Assembly: GCF_014197055.1 (NCBI RefSeq)
Contig: NZ_JACIEW010000004.1
Span: forward strand, 124,001 to 188,000
Origin: Devosia subaequoris
GTDB taxonomy: Bacteria; Pseudomonadota; Alphaproteobacteria; Rhizobiales; Devosiaceae
Reading direction: 5' to 3'
DNA: 64,000 nt
Shown: piece by piece, positions 38,408 through 47,656 of the stretch
Numbering within the stretch: position 1 is the first letter of the stretch
How the letters are laid out: every line of letters starts with the position of its first letter
Translations under genes and position numbers: made by a program
Notes under the pieces: model-generated
The model's database searches: none
Seen by the model: the letters and a program-made list of their open reading frames with translations, nothing else
What the model was told of the DNA's origin: nothing

Positions 38408-40828
38408 ATGAAATTCACGCTCGATTGGCTCAAGGAACATCTCGACACCAGCGCTTCGGTCGAGGAAATCGGCAAGGCATTGACCATGATCGGCCTTGAG
38501 GTGGAAGGCATTGAAAGCCAGGGCAAGGCGCTGGAAGCCTTCGTGACCGCCCATGTGGTCTCCGCCGAGCAACATCCTAACGCCGACAAGCTGCGTGTAT
38601 GTAAAGTCGATGCCGGCACGGGTGAGCTGATTGACGTGGTCTGCGGGGCGCCGAATGCCCGCACTGGTTTGAAATCCGTGTTCGCGTTCCCCGGCACCTA
38701 TATTCCGGGCAAGGACATGACCATCGGCAAGGGCAATATTCGCGGCCAGGTGTCGAATGGCATGCTGTGTTCCGATGCCGAGCTGGAACTGAGCGATGAC
38801 CATGACGGCATTATCGAACTGCCCGAGGATGCGCCGGTTGGCATGAAGTATGTCGACTATGCCGGCATGGATGGCGTGGTGTTCGATATTTCCATTACCC
38901 CCAATCGCGGCGACGCGACCGGCGTATATGGGATAGCGCGCGACCTGGCGGCCTTTGGCCTGGGGACGCTGAAGAGCACAGATTTCTCCCCGGTTCCCTC
39001 AAAGGGAGCGAGCCCGATTGCACCGCTGCCACATCAGTTTACCGCAGATGAACCCAAGGCGATCCGCAAGTTCGCCGGGCGCTATCTCAAGAACATCAAG
39101 AATGGTCCCTCGCCCGAATGGCTGCAGCAGCGTCTGCGCGCCGTGGGCCTGCGACCGATCAATACGATCGTCGACATCACCAATCTGGTTTCGCTGGGTT
39201 GGGGCCGACCGCTGCACGCCTATGACGCCGACAAGGTCGAGGGGCAGATGGTATTGCGTAATGCGCGCGGCGAGGCCTTCGATGCGCTCGACAACAAGGT
39301 CTATACGCTCGACGAAACCATGACGGTCATCGCCGATGACAAGGGCCCGCTGTGTCTGGGCGGGATCATGGGTGGGATCCGTTCGGGGGTGACCGAGGAG
39401 ACCACCAATGTCTTCATGGAATGCGCCAGCTGGGATCCTGACCTGATCGCCCAGTCCGGCCGCAAGACCGGCATTGTCTCGGACGCCCGCTATCGCCTGG
39501 AACGCAATGTCGATCCGGCGCTGACGGAGCCGGGCATGGAACTGGCAACCCGACTGGTGCTGGAGCTATGCGGTGGCGAGCCGATGGAGCCGGCGATTTC
39601 GGGGGAGGACGTGTTCCCTGATACGCGGGTCGATTTTCCGCTGGCCGAGGTCAATCGCCTCACCGGTCTTACGGTCGCCGCCGAGGAAATTGAAGCCATT
39701 CTGGGCCGGCTCGGCTTTGCCATGGAGGGCAGCGGACCGGTGCGCAACGTCAAGGTACCGAGCTGGCGCCCGGATGTGACGCAAAAGGCGGACCTGGTCG
39801 AAGAGGTGATGCGCATGGTGGGCGTCGACAATGTGCCGGTGGAGCCGCTGCCACGGTTGACCCATGTCGCCCCGCGCATGCTGACCACCATCCAGAACCG
39901 CCGCCGCATCGCCCGCCGGGCGCTGGCGGCGCGCGGGCTGGATGAGGCAGTGACCTGGAGCTTCATCAGCCATGACGAGGCCACCCGCTTTGGCGGCGGC
40001 ACCGAAGACCGGCAATTGGCCAATGCCATTGCCTCGGACATGACCGATATGCGCCCCTCGCTGCTGCCGGGGCTGATTGCCGGGGCGAAGCGCAATGCCA
40101 ATCGTGGCTTTGCCGATGTGGCGCTGTTCGAGGTTGGTCAGATCTTTCTCTCGGATGCGCCCGAAGGCCAGCACACCTACGCTTCGGGCATTCGCACCGG
40201 CACGGCGACCCTTGATGGCGCCGGCCGCCACTGGTCGGGCAAGGCCAAGGATGTCGGTGTGTGGGATGCCAAGGCGGATCTGGCGGCGGTGCTGGATGCG
40301 CTGGGGGTCGATATCGAAAAAGTGCAGGTGCTGCCCGAGGCGGCAGCCTGGAGCCATCCGGGACGCGGCGGGCGCATTGCGCTTGGGCCCAAGGTGACGC
40401 TGGGCTGGTTCGGTGAACTGCACCCGGCGCTGAGTGCCGAACTCGACATCGAGGGCCCGGTTGCCGCCTTCGAGATCGATCTCGATGCCATACCCGAGCC
40501 GCGCAAGAAGGCCACCAAGACCAAACCTGCCCTTGAGCTCAGCCCGCTCCAGCCGGTCAGCCGTGACTTTGCATTTGTCATGGATCGCGGCGTGACCGCG
40601 GCCGCCATTCTCAAGGCCGCCCGGGGCGCCGACAAGGCGTTGATCAAGGATGTGGGTATTTTCGACGTCTTCGAAGGCGCCCATGTAGGCGAAGGCAGGA
40701 AGTCGGTGGCGATCGAGGTCACCTTGCAGCCCAGGGACAAAACCCTCACCGACGAAGAGATCGACAAGGTTTCGGCGGCTGTGGTGGCGGCGGTGACCAA
40801 GACGACGGGCGGCGAATTGAGGAAGTAG
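38408..40828 (+). CDS. pheT: Phenylalanyl-tRNA synthetase beta subunit
   Basis: The 806-residue subunit has an EMAP/tRNA-binding domain (EAFVTAHVVSAEQHPNADKL), B3/B4 editing domain, B5 domain, a catalytic-like core, and a C-terminal FDX-ACB anticodon-binding domain (LQPVSRDFAFVMDRGVTAAA). It completes the (alpha-beta)2 enzyme and hydrolyses mischarged Tyr-tRNA-Phe. AAGGA precedes the ATG. It follows the ASCH-exonuclease gene by 11 bp. Confidence 0.97.
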   Translation: MKFTLDWLKEHLDTSASVEEIGKALTMIGLEVEGIESQGKALEAFVTAHVVSAEQHPNADKLRVCKVDAGTGELIDVVCGAPNARTGLKSVFAFPGTYIPGKDMTIGKGNIRGQVSNGMLCSDAELELSDDHDGIIELPEDAPVGMKYVDYAGMDGVVFDISITPNRGDATGVYGIARDLAAFGLGTLKSTDFSPVPSKGASPIAPLPHQFTADEPKAIRKFAGRYLKNIKNGPSPEWLQQRLRAVGLRPINTIVDITNLVSLGWGRPLHAYDADKVEGQMVLRNARGEAFDALDNKVYTLDETMTVIADDKGPLCLGGIMGGIRSGVTEETTNVFMECASWDPDLIAQSGRKTGIVSDARYRLERNVDPALTEPGMELATRLVLELCGGEPMEPAISGEDVFPDTRVDFPLAEVNRLTGLTVAAEEIEAILGRLGFAMEGSGPVRNVKVPSWRPDVTQKADLVEEVMRMVGVDNVPVEPLPRLTHVAPRMLTTIQNRRRIARRALAARGLDEAVTWSFISHDEATRFGGGTEDRQLANAIASDMTDMRPSLLPGLIAGAKRNANRGFADVALFEVGQIFLSDAPEGQHTYASGIRTGTATLDGAGRHWSGKAKDVGVWDAKADLAAVLDALGVDIEKVQVLPEAAAWSHPGRGGRIALGPKVTLGWFGELHPALSAELDIEGPVAAFEIDLDAIPEPRKKATKTKPALELSPLQPVSRDFAFVMDRGVTAAAILKAARGADKALIKDVGIFDVFEGAHVGEGRKSVAIEVTLQPRDKTLTDEEIDKVSAAVVAAVTKTTGGELRK

Positions 40829-40975
40829 CTCATCTAGCCCTCCCCTTACGGGGCGGGACGCGGCGCCAGGCCGAAGGCTATAGTAACGCCGGGGGAGGAG
40901 GTTGTCTGGCGCCATGCGCTTGTAGCGCCCCCTCCCAGCCTCCCCCCGCCAAGGGGGAGGTGCCGGGCCGGTGGT
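40829..40975. repeat. GC-rich palindromic intergenic repeat
   Basis: The gap between pheT and folC holds several C-run/G-run inverted repeats. The best is CCTCCCCC (40939-40946) with GGGGGAGG (40953-40960). An imperfect CCCTCCCC-TTA-CGGGGCGGG hairpin lies near 40850. It resembles the element near 3388-3490, consistent with a dispersed repeat family. No gene is visible. Confidence 0.5.
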
Positions 40976-41008
40976 ATGACCGGCATGTGTCCAAATTCGG
41001 AGACTCTC

Positions 41009-42298
41009 TTGTCCCGCACCGACGCCATTCTCGCCCGCTTGAGCAAATTGCACCCCAGGCTGATCGATCTCAGCCTGGATCGCATGATTCCGCTGCTCGA
41101 AAAGCTGGGCAATCCGCAGGACCACCTGCCGCCGACCATCCATGTCGCAGGCACCAATGCCAAGGGCTCGACCATCGCCTATCTGCGCGCCTTTCTCGAG
41201 GCGGCGGGCAAGTCGGTTCACGTCTATAATTCGCCGCATCTGGTGCGGTTCAACGAACGCATTCGCCTGGCCGGGACATTGGTCGGCACACGAAAACTCA
41301 ATGCCGCGCTCGAAGAGGTCGAGCAGGTCAATAATGGCGATCCGATCACCTTTTTCGAGGTGACGACCGTCACCGCCTTCAAGCTGTTTGCCGATACGCC
41401 AGCCGATTTCCTGTTGCTCGAAACGGGCATGGGCGGGACCTATGACACCACCAATGTGGTCAAGCACCCATTGGGCACCATCATCACGCCGATCGACTAT
41501 GACCATCAGGGTTTTTTGGGTCATTCGCTGGCCGAAATTGCGCTCAACAAGGCCGGTATTCTCAAGCGCGGGTCAAAGGCGGTGATGGGGATGCAGCATG
41601 AAGAGGCCCGTGCGGTGCTCGATCGGGCGGCGCGGCGACTGGGCATCACCCCGCTCTGGCAGAATGAGGATTTTCACGGCAGCGAACAGGATGGGCGGCT
41701 GGTCTATTCCGACGAGGACGGATTGCTCGACCTGCCACCCCCGGCCCTGTCTGGTCCGCACCAGTTCGACAACGCCGGGTTGGCCATTGCCGCTGCCCGC
41801 CAGTTCGGCCTGCCGATTGACGAGGCCGGGTTTGCCGAGGGGCTGCGGCGGGTCACATGGCCAGCGCGCATGCAGCCGATCCGCGCCGGCAAGCTGCGCG
41901 ATTTGCTGCCCGAACAGCATGAGTTGTGGCTCGACGGAGGGCACAATCCGCATGGCGCGGCGGCCCTGGCGCGCACCATTGCCGGTATGCCGGAAAAGCC
42001 GCTGGTGCTGATCATGGGGATGATGAACAATCGCGCGCCGGAAGATTTTCTCGAAGTGTTTCGCGATTTGCATCCAGCTCAGGTGCTGACCCTGACCATT
42101 CCGGGGGAGGAAAACGCCCACAAGGGAGAAGAGATTGCCGCCCGCGCCCGGGCGCAGCGCTTTCCCGCCAGGGCCATGCGCTCGATCACCAGTGCGCTCA
42201 AAACCGCTGCTGGCATCGAGGCAGCAAGAGTGTTGATTTGCGGCTCGCTTTATCTTGCCGGCGACGTATTGGCCAAGAACGGGACCGTGCCGGACTGA
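41009..42298 (+). CDS. folC: Folylpolyglutamate/dihydrofolate synthase
   Basis: The Mur-ligase-like protein has the P-loop VAGTNAKGSTIAYLRAFLEA, LLETGMGGTYDTTN and LDGGHNPHGAAALARTI. It adds glutamate to dihydropteroate or folates. TTG 41009 has GGAG 6 nt upstream and gives 429 residues starting MSRTDAILARL. An ATG at 40976 is in frame but lacks an RBS and lies next to repeat sequence. In most Rhizobiales folC follows accD. Here it follows pheT. Confidence 0.93.
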   Translation: MSRTDAILARLSKLHPRLIDLSLDRMIPLLEKLGNPQDHLPPTIHVAGTNAKGSTIAYLRAFLEAAGKSVHVYNSPHLVRFNERIRLAGTLVGTRKLNAALEEVEQVNNGDPITFFEVTTVTAFKLFADTPADFLLLETGMGGTYDTTNVVKHPLGTIITPIDYDHQGFLGHSLAEIALNKAGILKRGSKAVMGMQHEEARAVLDRAARRLGITPLWQNEDFHGSEQDGRLVYSDEDGLLDLPPPALSGPHQFDNAGLAIAAARQFGLPIDEAGFAEGLRRVTWPARMQPIRAGKLRDLLPEQHELWLDGGHNPHGAAALARTIAGMPEKPLVLIMGMMNNRAPEDFLEVFRDLHPAQVLTLTIPGEENAHKGEEIAARARAQRFPARAMRSITSALKTAAGIEAARVLICGSLYLAGDVLAKNGTVPD

Positions 42299-42311
42299 GC
42301 CGCTGCCGGCC

Positions 42312-43457
42312 CTATGGCGCCAGCTGGAAGCGCTCGAAGCGGCCCAGCTCAGTGTCTATGGCCGCCTTCGCCTCGGCATTCACGTCTTCCAGCCAGGTCC
42401 ATTTCTGCACCAGCAGGGACTGGTTCGCCCGGTCGGTCTTGAGATCGATGGCGGCAACTACGCGGTCATCGACCAGCACTGGCAGGGCGAAATAGCCATA
42501 TTGCCGTTTGGCTGCCGGCACATAGGCCTCAAAAATGTGGTCATAGCCAAACATCAGCTTGAGGCGCTTGCGCTGGATGATCAGCGGATCGAAGGGGGAA
42601 AGAATATGCACCCGGTTGGCCGGTAACGGGGCGGCCTGCTCCAATGCGTCGCTCGTGGTCCAGTGCGGGATTTTTTCCGCGCCCTCTATGGTGACAGGTA
42701 CCAGCAGGCGGCGGCGCAGCCGGCTTTCGATCAGTTCGCGCACCGCCTTTTTGGCGGGCGCGTTGAGATGACAGATCGAATCGAGGCTGACAATGCCCTG
42801 ACTGCGCAGGGCCCGGTCGAGCAAATAGGCGGTGACCTGGCGTTCAGTGGCGCTACGCGGGGGCTTTTCCCAACCGAAATGGCGCCCGATCAGATCGTAG
42901 GTCTTGAGCATGCCCTGGCGTTCGGCAATGGCAACGAGCCCCTGGTAGAACATCAATTGCAGCACGCGCTTGGAGGGCTTGCGGCTGGCCCAGGCGTGGG
43001 TTTTTTCGACCAGCACATCATCATCAATATCGCGAATCGAAAGCGGCCCTTCGGCCTTGAGGCGTTGCGTCATGGCGCTCACCTCCTTTTTGGTAACCGA
43101 ACCGAACCAGGCGCTGGGGTTTTCGCGGTAGGCCTTCATGGCGGGCACGAAGAACGACAGGTCGGCGGTTGGGACGTAGCTCAGTGCGTGCGTCCAATAT
43201 TCAAAGACCGATTTTTCAGCCGATTGCTGGGTGGCCAGGTCGCTGCGCCGATAGGAAGGGATGCGCGCGTATAGAATGTGATGGTGGCAGCGCTCGATGA
43301 CATTGATGGTGTCGATCTGCACATAGCCCAGATGTTCGATCGCGGCGCGGGTCGCCGCCGGCCCGGCACCGAATGGCTCGGTCTCATCGAGCTTTTGTGC
43401 CTTCATCCAGATGGCGCGGGCCTGGGCAGAGTTGAGGGTGAGAGGCTTTTTGGACAC
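42312..43457 (-). CDS. YcaQ-family winged-helix DNA glycosylase
   Basis: The 381-residue protein matches the HTH_42/YcaQ family. It has LGYVQIDTINVIERCHHHIL near the N-terminus and the C-terminal ILSPFDPLIIQRKRLKLMFG, then FEAYVPAAKRQYGYFALPVL. YcaQ enzymes excise bulky alkylated bases and unhook interstrand DNA cross-links. GTG 43457 has AGGA 7 nt upstream. A longer in-frame start at 43508 is less likely. The gene is convergent with folC. Confidence 0.87.
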   Translation of the reverse strand: MSKKPLTLNSAQARAIWMKAQKLDETEPFGAGPAATRAAIEHLGYVQIDTINVIERCHHHILYARIPSYRRSDLATQQSAEKSVFEYWTHALSYVPTADLSFFVPAMKAYRENPSAWFGSVTKKEVSAMTQRLKAEGPLSIRDIDDDVLVEKTHAWASRKPSKRVLQLMFYQGLVAIAERQGMLKTYDLIGRHFGWEKPPRSATERQVTAYLLDRALRSQGIVSLDSICHLNAPAKKAVRELIESRLRRRLLVPVTIEGAEKIPHWTTSDALEQAAPLPANRVHILSPFDPLIIQRKRLKLMFGYDHIFEAYVPAAKRQYGYFALPVLVDDRVVAAIDLKTDRANQSLLVQKWTWLEDVNAEAKAAIDTELGRFERFQLAP

Positions 43458-43590
43458 GAATGATTCCTGAGGACTGACAGACGATGTCAGATCAGGGGCG
43501 TGTGTCAAATGCGGTCAGGAGGGCGCGAATCAACGAAAAAAATCGGCTTCAAATACCGACAGCAAAAAACCGCTATGCTAAAAGAAAACT

Positions 43591-43666
<76 letters not shown>

Positions 43667-43738
43667 ATCCGATCAAGAGGCGCGTGGCGCGCCCTTGCGG
43701 TAGAATTGGGTTCGTCGGGGTGTTTGCCCGTCCGAAGC

Positions 43739-43768
43739 GAGGCGGAACCTATTGGAACAATCCGCCTC
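43739..43768. repeat. Inverted repeat between tRNA-Ala and the TIGR02300 gene
   Basis: GAGGCGGA (43739-43746) and TCCGCCTC (43761-43768) are perfect 8-bp inverted repeats with a 14-nt spacer. A second stem, CCGGG-AAAAA-CCCGG, lies near 43802-43816. Both lie downstream of the TIGR02300 gene and upstream of the tRNA, so they may end the former transcript. Confidence 0.35.
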
Positions 43769-43841
43769 TTGCAAGTGCCTAAATGACACTTTTTTATCCC
43801 GCCGGGAAAAACCCGGTCCCGACGAGAAAAGTTCAATTATA

Positions 43842-44234
43842 TCAACGGTCTTCGTCGTCGCCGACGTCGAAACCGAGGCTGTCGTCTTCGTCTTCGTCTT
43901 CCTCGAGGAAGGTGTCTGCATCGTCCTCGCCGAGCTCTTCATCGACCTCGACATCTTCGACATCAGGGATATCGTCGCCGCTCTCCTCAGCATCGGCCTC
44001 TTCGAGGCTGACGATTTCGGGCGCTGCGGTATCCTCGACTTCTTCTTCTTCGGCCGGTGCCTCAGCTTCCGCCTTGCGGGCGGGGGCCGGGGCCGGCTTG
44101 CTTGGCAAGGTGTCGAAGAAGGACCGCGGATAGCTCTTGCCGGTATAGGGCGAGACGATCGGGTCCTGGTTCAGGTCGTAGAACTTCTTGCCGGTATCGG
44201 GGTCGGTCCGCTTGGTACCGCGTTCACTGGCCAT
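43842..44234 (-). CDS. TIGR02300 family protein, acidic
   Basis: The conserved N-terminus (GTKRTDPDTGKKFYDLNQDP, then IVSPYTGKSYPRSFF) defines the alphaproteobacterial TIGR02300 family. The rest is a long, very acidic, probably disordered tail rich in glutamate and aspartate. The function is unknown. Family members usually carry cysteines at the start of this segment (K-R-x-C-P-x-T). Here the position reads TKRTDPDTG, without cysteine. Length 130 aa. It is divergent from cmk, as in relatives, but aroA is missing between them. Confidence 0.9.
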   Translation of the reverse strand: MASERGTKRTDPDTGKKFYDLNQDPIVSPYTGKSYPRSFFDTLPSKPAPAPARKAEAEAPAEEEEVEDTAAPEIVSLEEADAEESGDDIPDVEDVEVDEELGEDDADTFLEEDEDEDDSLGFDVGDDEDR

Positions 44235-44464
44235 CTCTCATGCCTCGTCGAATAAGGAGAATTGGGGCGCTTCAGTAGCCACGAACGCCCATTTCGGTTC
44301 GTCCGGTTATGGGCAAAGCCCTGCCCTGTCAAACGCAAAATGCGCGATTGTCGGACACCCCGGCACTTTGGACGTCTCCAAAAGCGGGCCCGAAGCGCCT
44401 CTTGCCCTTCGCCACCAGCCCCGCTATCGGCTTGGATATTCCGATCACTTCTGAGGGACAGGAC

Positions 44465-45118
44465 ATGATTATTGCCGTGGATGGACCTGCTGCCTCGGGC
44501 AAGGGGACGCTGGCCGCGGGCCTCGCCCGCCATTATGGGCTGCCCCATCTCGACACCGGCCTGCTCTATCGCGCAGTGGGCCTGGCGGTGGCCGACAAGG
44601 CAGACGACCCGGGCTTTGAAAGTGCGGCCATTGCGGCCGCCCAGGCGCTCGATGCGGGGCATCTGGATGATCTGGCGGCGCTGACAGCGGCCGAAACCGG
44701 CGTGCTGGCCTCCAAGGTCGCAGTGATCGCCGAGGTGCGCGCAGCCTTGTTCGACTTCCAGCGCAATTTTGCCACCGGGCCCGACGGCGCCGTGCTGGAC
44801 GGGCGCGATATCGGCACCAGGATCTGCCCCGATGCCGATGTGAAGCTGTTCATTCAGGCTGACAGCAAGGCGCGCATGGAGCGCCGGGCCCGGCAATTGG
44901 AAGCGCGGGGCGTCGCGGTGGATCGCTATGCCCTGTTCCACCAGATCGAAGAGCGAGACGCACGCGACATGCTCAACCCGCATGGTGGTTTCTATCAGGC
45001 GGAAGACGCACACTTGCTCGATACGACACACTTCGGTATAGAAGCCGCACTCCGCGCTGCCATCGCGATTGTCGAGAAGGCCATGGCGCTCAAGGCAGGG
45101 GGGCCAAAGCCCTCCTAA
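44465..45118 (+). CDS. cmk: Cytidylate kinase
   Basis: The 217-residue NMP kinase has the P-loop AVDGPAASGKGTLAAGLA and the segments LDTGLLYRAVG and LDGRDIGTRICPDADVKLFI. It phosphorylates CMP and dCMP. ATG 44465 follows GAGGGA. It precedes rpsA, the widely conserved cmk-rpsA order. aroA, often upstream, is not here. Confidence 0.95.
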   Translation: MIIAVDGPAASGKGTLAAGLARHYGLPHLDTGLLYRAVGLAVADKADDPGFESAAIAAAQALDAGHLDDLAALTAAETGVLASKVAVIAEVRAALFDFQRNFATGPDGAVLDGRDIGTRICPDADVKLFIQADSKARMERRARQLEARGVAVDRYALFHQIEERDARDMLNPHGGFYQAEDAHLLDTTHFGIEAALRAAIAIVEKAMALKAGGPKPS

Positions 45119-45221
45119 TTTCCTCCTTGGGTGCAGCTGTTTTCGGGCGATCACCCAGGCGCTGGCCCGGATCCATAAAATACCAATCAACCTGTTTCAT
45201 GAAGCGGTGCTCCGTGCGCCG

Positions 45222-45243
45222 GCTTTGGCATTTTTGCCAAGGC
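45222..45243 (+). promoter_or_regulatory. rpsA: Hairpin in the rpsA leader
   Basis: GCTTTGGCA (45222-45230) and TGCCAAGGC (45235-45243) form a 9-bp stem with one G-T wobble and a TTTT loop, about 60 nt before the rpsA start. S1 represses its own translation in other bacteria through leader stem-loops. This could be such an operator. Confidence 0.4.
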
Positions 45244-45302
45244 GGACCCGTATTCGGGCTCAGGTGTTCAACCCTCAACGACCGGCGCACCGGAGAAAAG
45301 AT

Positions 45303-47009
45303 TTGGCACAGCAGACTGTGACGAAAGAAGATTTTGAATCGATGTTGCTCGACTCCTTTGTCGACAACGATGCCGCTGAAGGCACCGTCGTCAAAGGCAA
45401 GGTCGTGGCGATCGAAAAGGACCTGGCCATTGTTGACGTCGGTCTGAAGACCGAAGGCCGCGTCCCGCTCAAGGAATTCGGCCAGGCAGGCCGTGACGGC
45501 ACCATCACCGTGGGTTCGGAAGTCGAGGTCTATGTCGACCGCGTCGAGAACGCCGTTGGCGAAGCCGTGCTGAGCCGCGAGAAGGCCCGCCGCGAAGAGA
45601 GCTGGGTCAAGCTCGAAGCGAAGTATAACGACAATGAGCGCGTTGAAGGCACCATCTTCAACCAGGTCAAGGGTGGCTTCACCGTCGACCTCGAAGGCGC
45701 CGTGGCCTTCCTGCCGCGCTCACAGGTCGACATCCGTCCGATCCGCGATATCGCGCCGCTGATGAATGTGCCGCAGCCCTTCCAGATCCTCAAGATGGAC
45801 AAGCGCCGCGGCAATATCGTGGTTTCGCGTCGTGCCATTCTCGAAGAATCGCGCGCCGAACAGCGTTCGGAAATCGTCCAGCAGCTCGAAGAGGGCCAGG
45901 TGGTCGATGGCGTGGTCAAGAACATCACCGATTACGGTGCGTTCGTTGACCTGGGCGGTATCGATGGCCTGCTGCATGTCACCGACATTGCATGGCGCCG
46001 CGTCAACCACCCCTCTGAAGTGCTTACCATCGGCGAGACCATCAAGGTCCAGATCGTGCGCATCAACCACGAGAGCCACCGTATCTCGCTGGGCATGAAG
46101 CAGCTTCAGGCCGATCCTTGGGAAGGCATCGAGGCCAAGTACCCGATCCAGGCCAAGTTCACTGGCCGCGTGACCAACATCACCGATTACGGTGCCTTTG
46201 TTGAGCTCGAGCCGGGCATTGAAGGCCTGATCCACGTCTCGGAAATGAGCTGGACCAAGAAGAACGTCCATCCGGGCAAGATCGTCTCGACCTCCCAGGA
46301 AGTCGAAGTGGTCGTGCTCGAGGTCGATCCGGACAAGCGCCGCATCTCGCTGGGCCTCAAGCAGACCCTGCAGAACCCGTGGGAAGCTTTCGCCGAGAAG
46401 AACCCGGTTGGCTCCACCATCGAAGGCGAAGTCAAGAACAAGACCGAATTCGGCCTGTTCATCGGCCTCGAAGGCGATGTGGACGGCATGGTTCACCTCT
46501 CGGACCTGGATTGGCAGAAGTCGGGCGAAATCGCGCTGGACGACTACAACCGTGGCGACATGGTTTCGGCCAAGGTGCTCGACGTCGATGTCGACAAGGA
46601 ACGCATCTCGCTCGGCATCAAGCAGCTTGCTGCTGACGGCCTGGCCGATACCGGCGCCTCCGATGGCACCGGCCTGCGCAAGAATGCCGTGGTCACCACC
46701 GAGGTGATCGAAGTCAACGATGGCGGCATTGAAGTGCGCATCGCTGACAGCGAAGTGACGGCTTTCATCCGCCGCGCCGACCTCAGCCGTGACCGCAACG
46801 ACCAGCGTCCGGAGCGTTTCTCCAAGGGCGAAAAGGTCGATGCGCGCATCACCCAGTACGACCGCAAGACCGGCCGCATCCAGCTCTCGATCAAGTCGCT
46901 GGAAATCGCAGAAGAACGCGAAGCTGTTGCGAATTTCGGGTCCTCGGATTCGGGCGCTTCGCTCGGCGACATCCTGGGCGCAGCCCTCAAGGGCCGCGAC
47001 GACAAGTAA
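45303..47009 (+). CDS. rpsA: 30S ribosomal protein S1
   Basis: From TTG 45303, which has GGAG 8 nt upstream, the protein is 568 residues (MAQQTVTKEDFESMLLDSF). It has six S1 repeats, for example GVVKNITDYGAFVDLGGIDG and GRVTNITDYGAFVELEPGIE. S1 unfolds and docks mRNA on the 30S subunit. The longer upstream frame overlaps cmk and is not used. It follows cmk by 184 bp. Confidence 0.96.
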   Translation: MAQQTVTKEDFESMLLDSFVDNDAAEGTVVKGKVVAIEKDLAIVDVGLKTEGRVPLKEFGQAGRDGTITVGSEVEVYVDRVENAVGEAVLSREKARREESWVKLEAKYNDNERVEGTIFNQVKGGFTVDLEGAVAFLPRSQVDIRPIRDIAPLMNVPQPFQILKMDKRRGNIVVSRRAILEESRAEQRSEIVQQLEEGQVVDGVVKNITDYGAFVDLGGIDGLLHVTDIAWRRVNHPSEVLTIGETIKVQIVRINHESHRISLGMKQLQADPWEGIEAKYPIQAKFTGRVTNITDYGAFVELEPGIEGLIHVSEMSWTKKNVHPGKIVSTSQEVEVVVLEVDPDKRRISLGLKQTLQNPWEAFAEKNPVGSTIEGEVKNKTEFGLFIGLEGDVDGMVHLSDLDWQKSGEIALDDYNRGDMVSAKVLDVDVDKERISLGIKQLAADGLADTGASDGTGLRKNAVVTTEVIEVNDGGIEVRIADSEVTAFIRRADLSRDRNDQRPERFSKGEKVDARITQYDRKTGRIQLSIKSLEIAEEREAVANFGSSDSGASLGDILGAALKGRDDK

Positions 47010-47038
47010 GCGTTATCGCTTTGCTTATTGAAGCTTTC

Positions 47039-47066
47039 GACCCGCGCCAAAAGGTGCGGGTCGTTT
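47039..47066 (+). terminator. Probable terminator after rpsA
   Basis: GACCCGC (47039-47045) and GCGGGTC (47056-47062) form a perfect 7-bp stem around a 10-nt loop, followed by GTTTCG. The T-run is short. It lies 29 nt after the rpsA stop and just before the acetyltransferase gene. Confidence 0.55.
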
Positions 47067-47084
47067 CGTGTAAAGGGTTTGGAG

Positions 47085-47594
47085 ATGATCCAGTTTCGCG
47101 ACGTCGCCTGGCGCGCCCTGACGGGCTACGACTTCCGGGCCGTGTTCGACATTGCCAACCGTGTGCATCCGGCCTTTTTCGAGGCTGAAGCGGTGCTGGC
47201 GGAGAAGTTCGAGCTTTACCGCAATGGCTGCTATTTGCTCGAAGTCTCGGAAAAGCCGGCCGGCTATGTCCTCAGCCACCCCTGGAAGCGCGGAGACCTG
47301 CCGGCCCTCAATACATTGCTGGGCACGATCCCGGATGATGCCGACAGCTATTACATTCACGATCTGGCGTTGCTGCCGCTGACCCGCGGGTTGGGCGCTG
47401 CCAAGCAGATTGTCAATGCGCTGACCAAGCATGCCAGGGCGATGGGTTATGGGACGATGAGCCTGGTCGCGGTCAATGGCTCACTGCCATTCTGGGAGAA
47501 GCAGGGTTTTGCGGTCGAAGATCGCCCTGACCTCAGTGGAAAGCTTGCGGCCTATGAAGATGCGGCGCGCTACATGGTCAAAGCCGTGCCCTAA
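47085..47594 (+). CDS. GNAT-family N-acetyltransferase
   Basis: The 169-residue protein has a GNAT fold, with the acetyl-CoA-binding region HDLALLPLTRGLGAAKQIVN and the C-terminal VAVNGSLPFWEKQGF. The substrate is unknown. ATG 47085 follows AAAGGG. The gene lies between rpsA and sppA and has no close functional neighbour. Confidence 0.85.
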   Translation: MIQFRDVAWRALTGYDFRAVFDIANRVHPAFFEAEAVLAEKFELYRNGCYLLEVSEKPAGYVLSHPWKRGDLPALNTLLGTIPDDADSYYIHDLALLPLTRGLGAAKQIVNALTKHARAMGYGTMSLVAVNGSLPFWEKQGFAVEDRPDLSGKLAAYEDAARYMVKAVP

Positions 47595-47656
47595 GATGGC
47601 CGCTTGCCATCCAGGCCCGGCCCCGGTACCTGCTAGGCCAGATTGGAGAGCAGCCT

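Noticed and set aside
39566-41524. Minus-strand open frame of about 652 codons across pheT and folC
   Set aside because: It crosses two clear plus-strand genes and an intergenic repeat, and its composition is that of a reverse-frame shadow.
43739-43816. Promoter of tRNA-Ala inside the inverted repeats
   Set aside because: TTGCAA at 43769-43774 could be a -35, but no acceptable -10 lies at the right distance, so I do not call a promoter.
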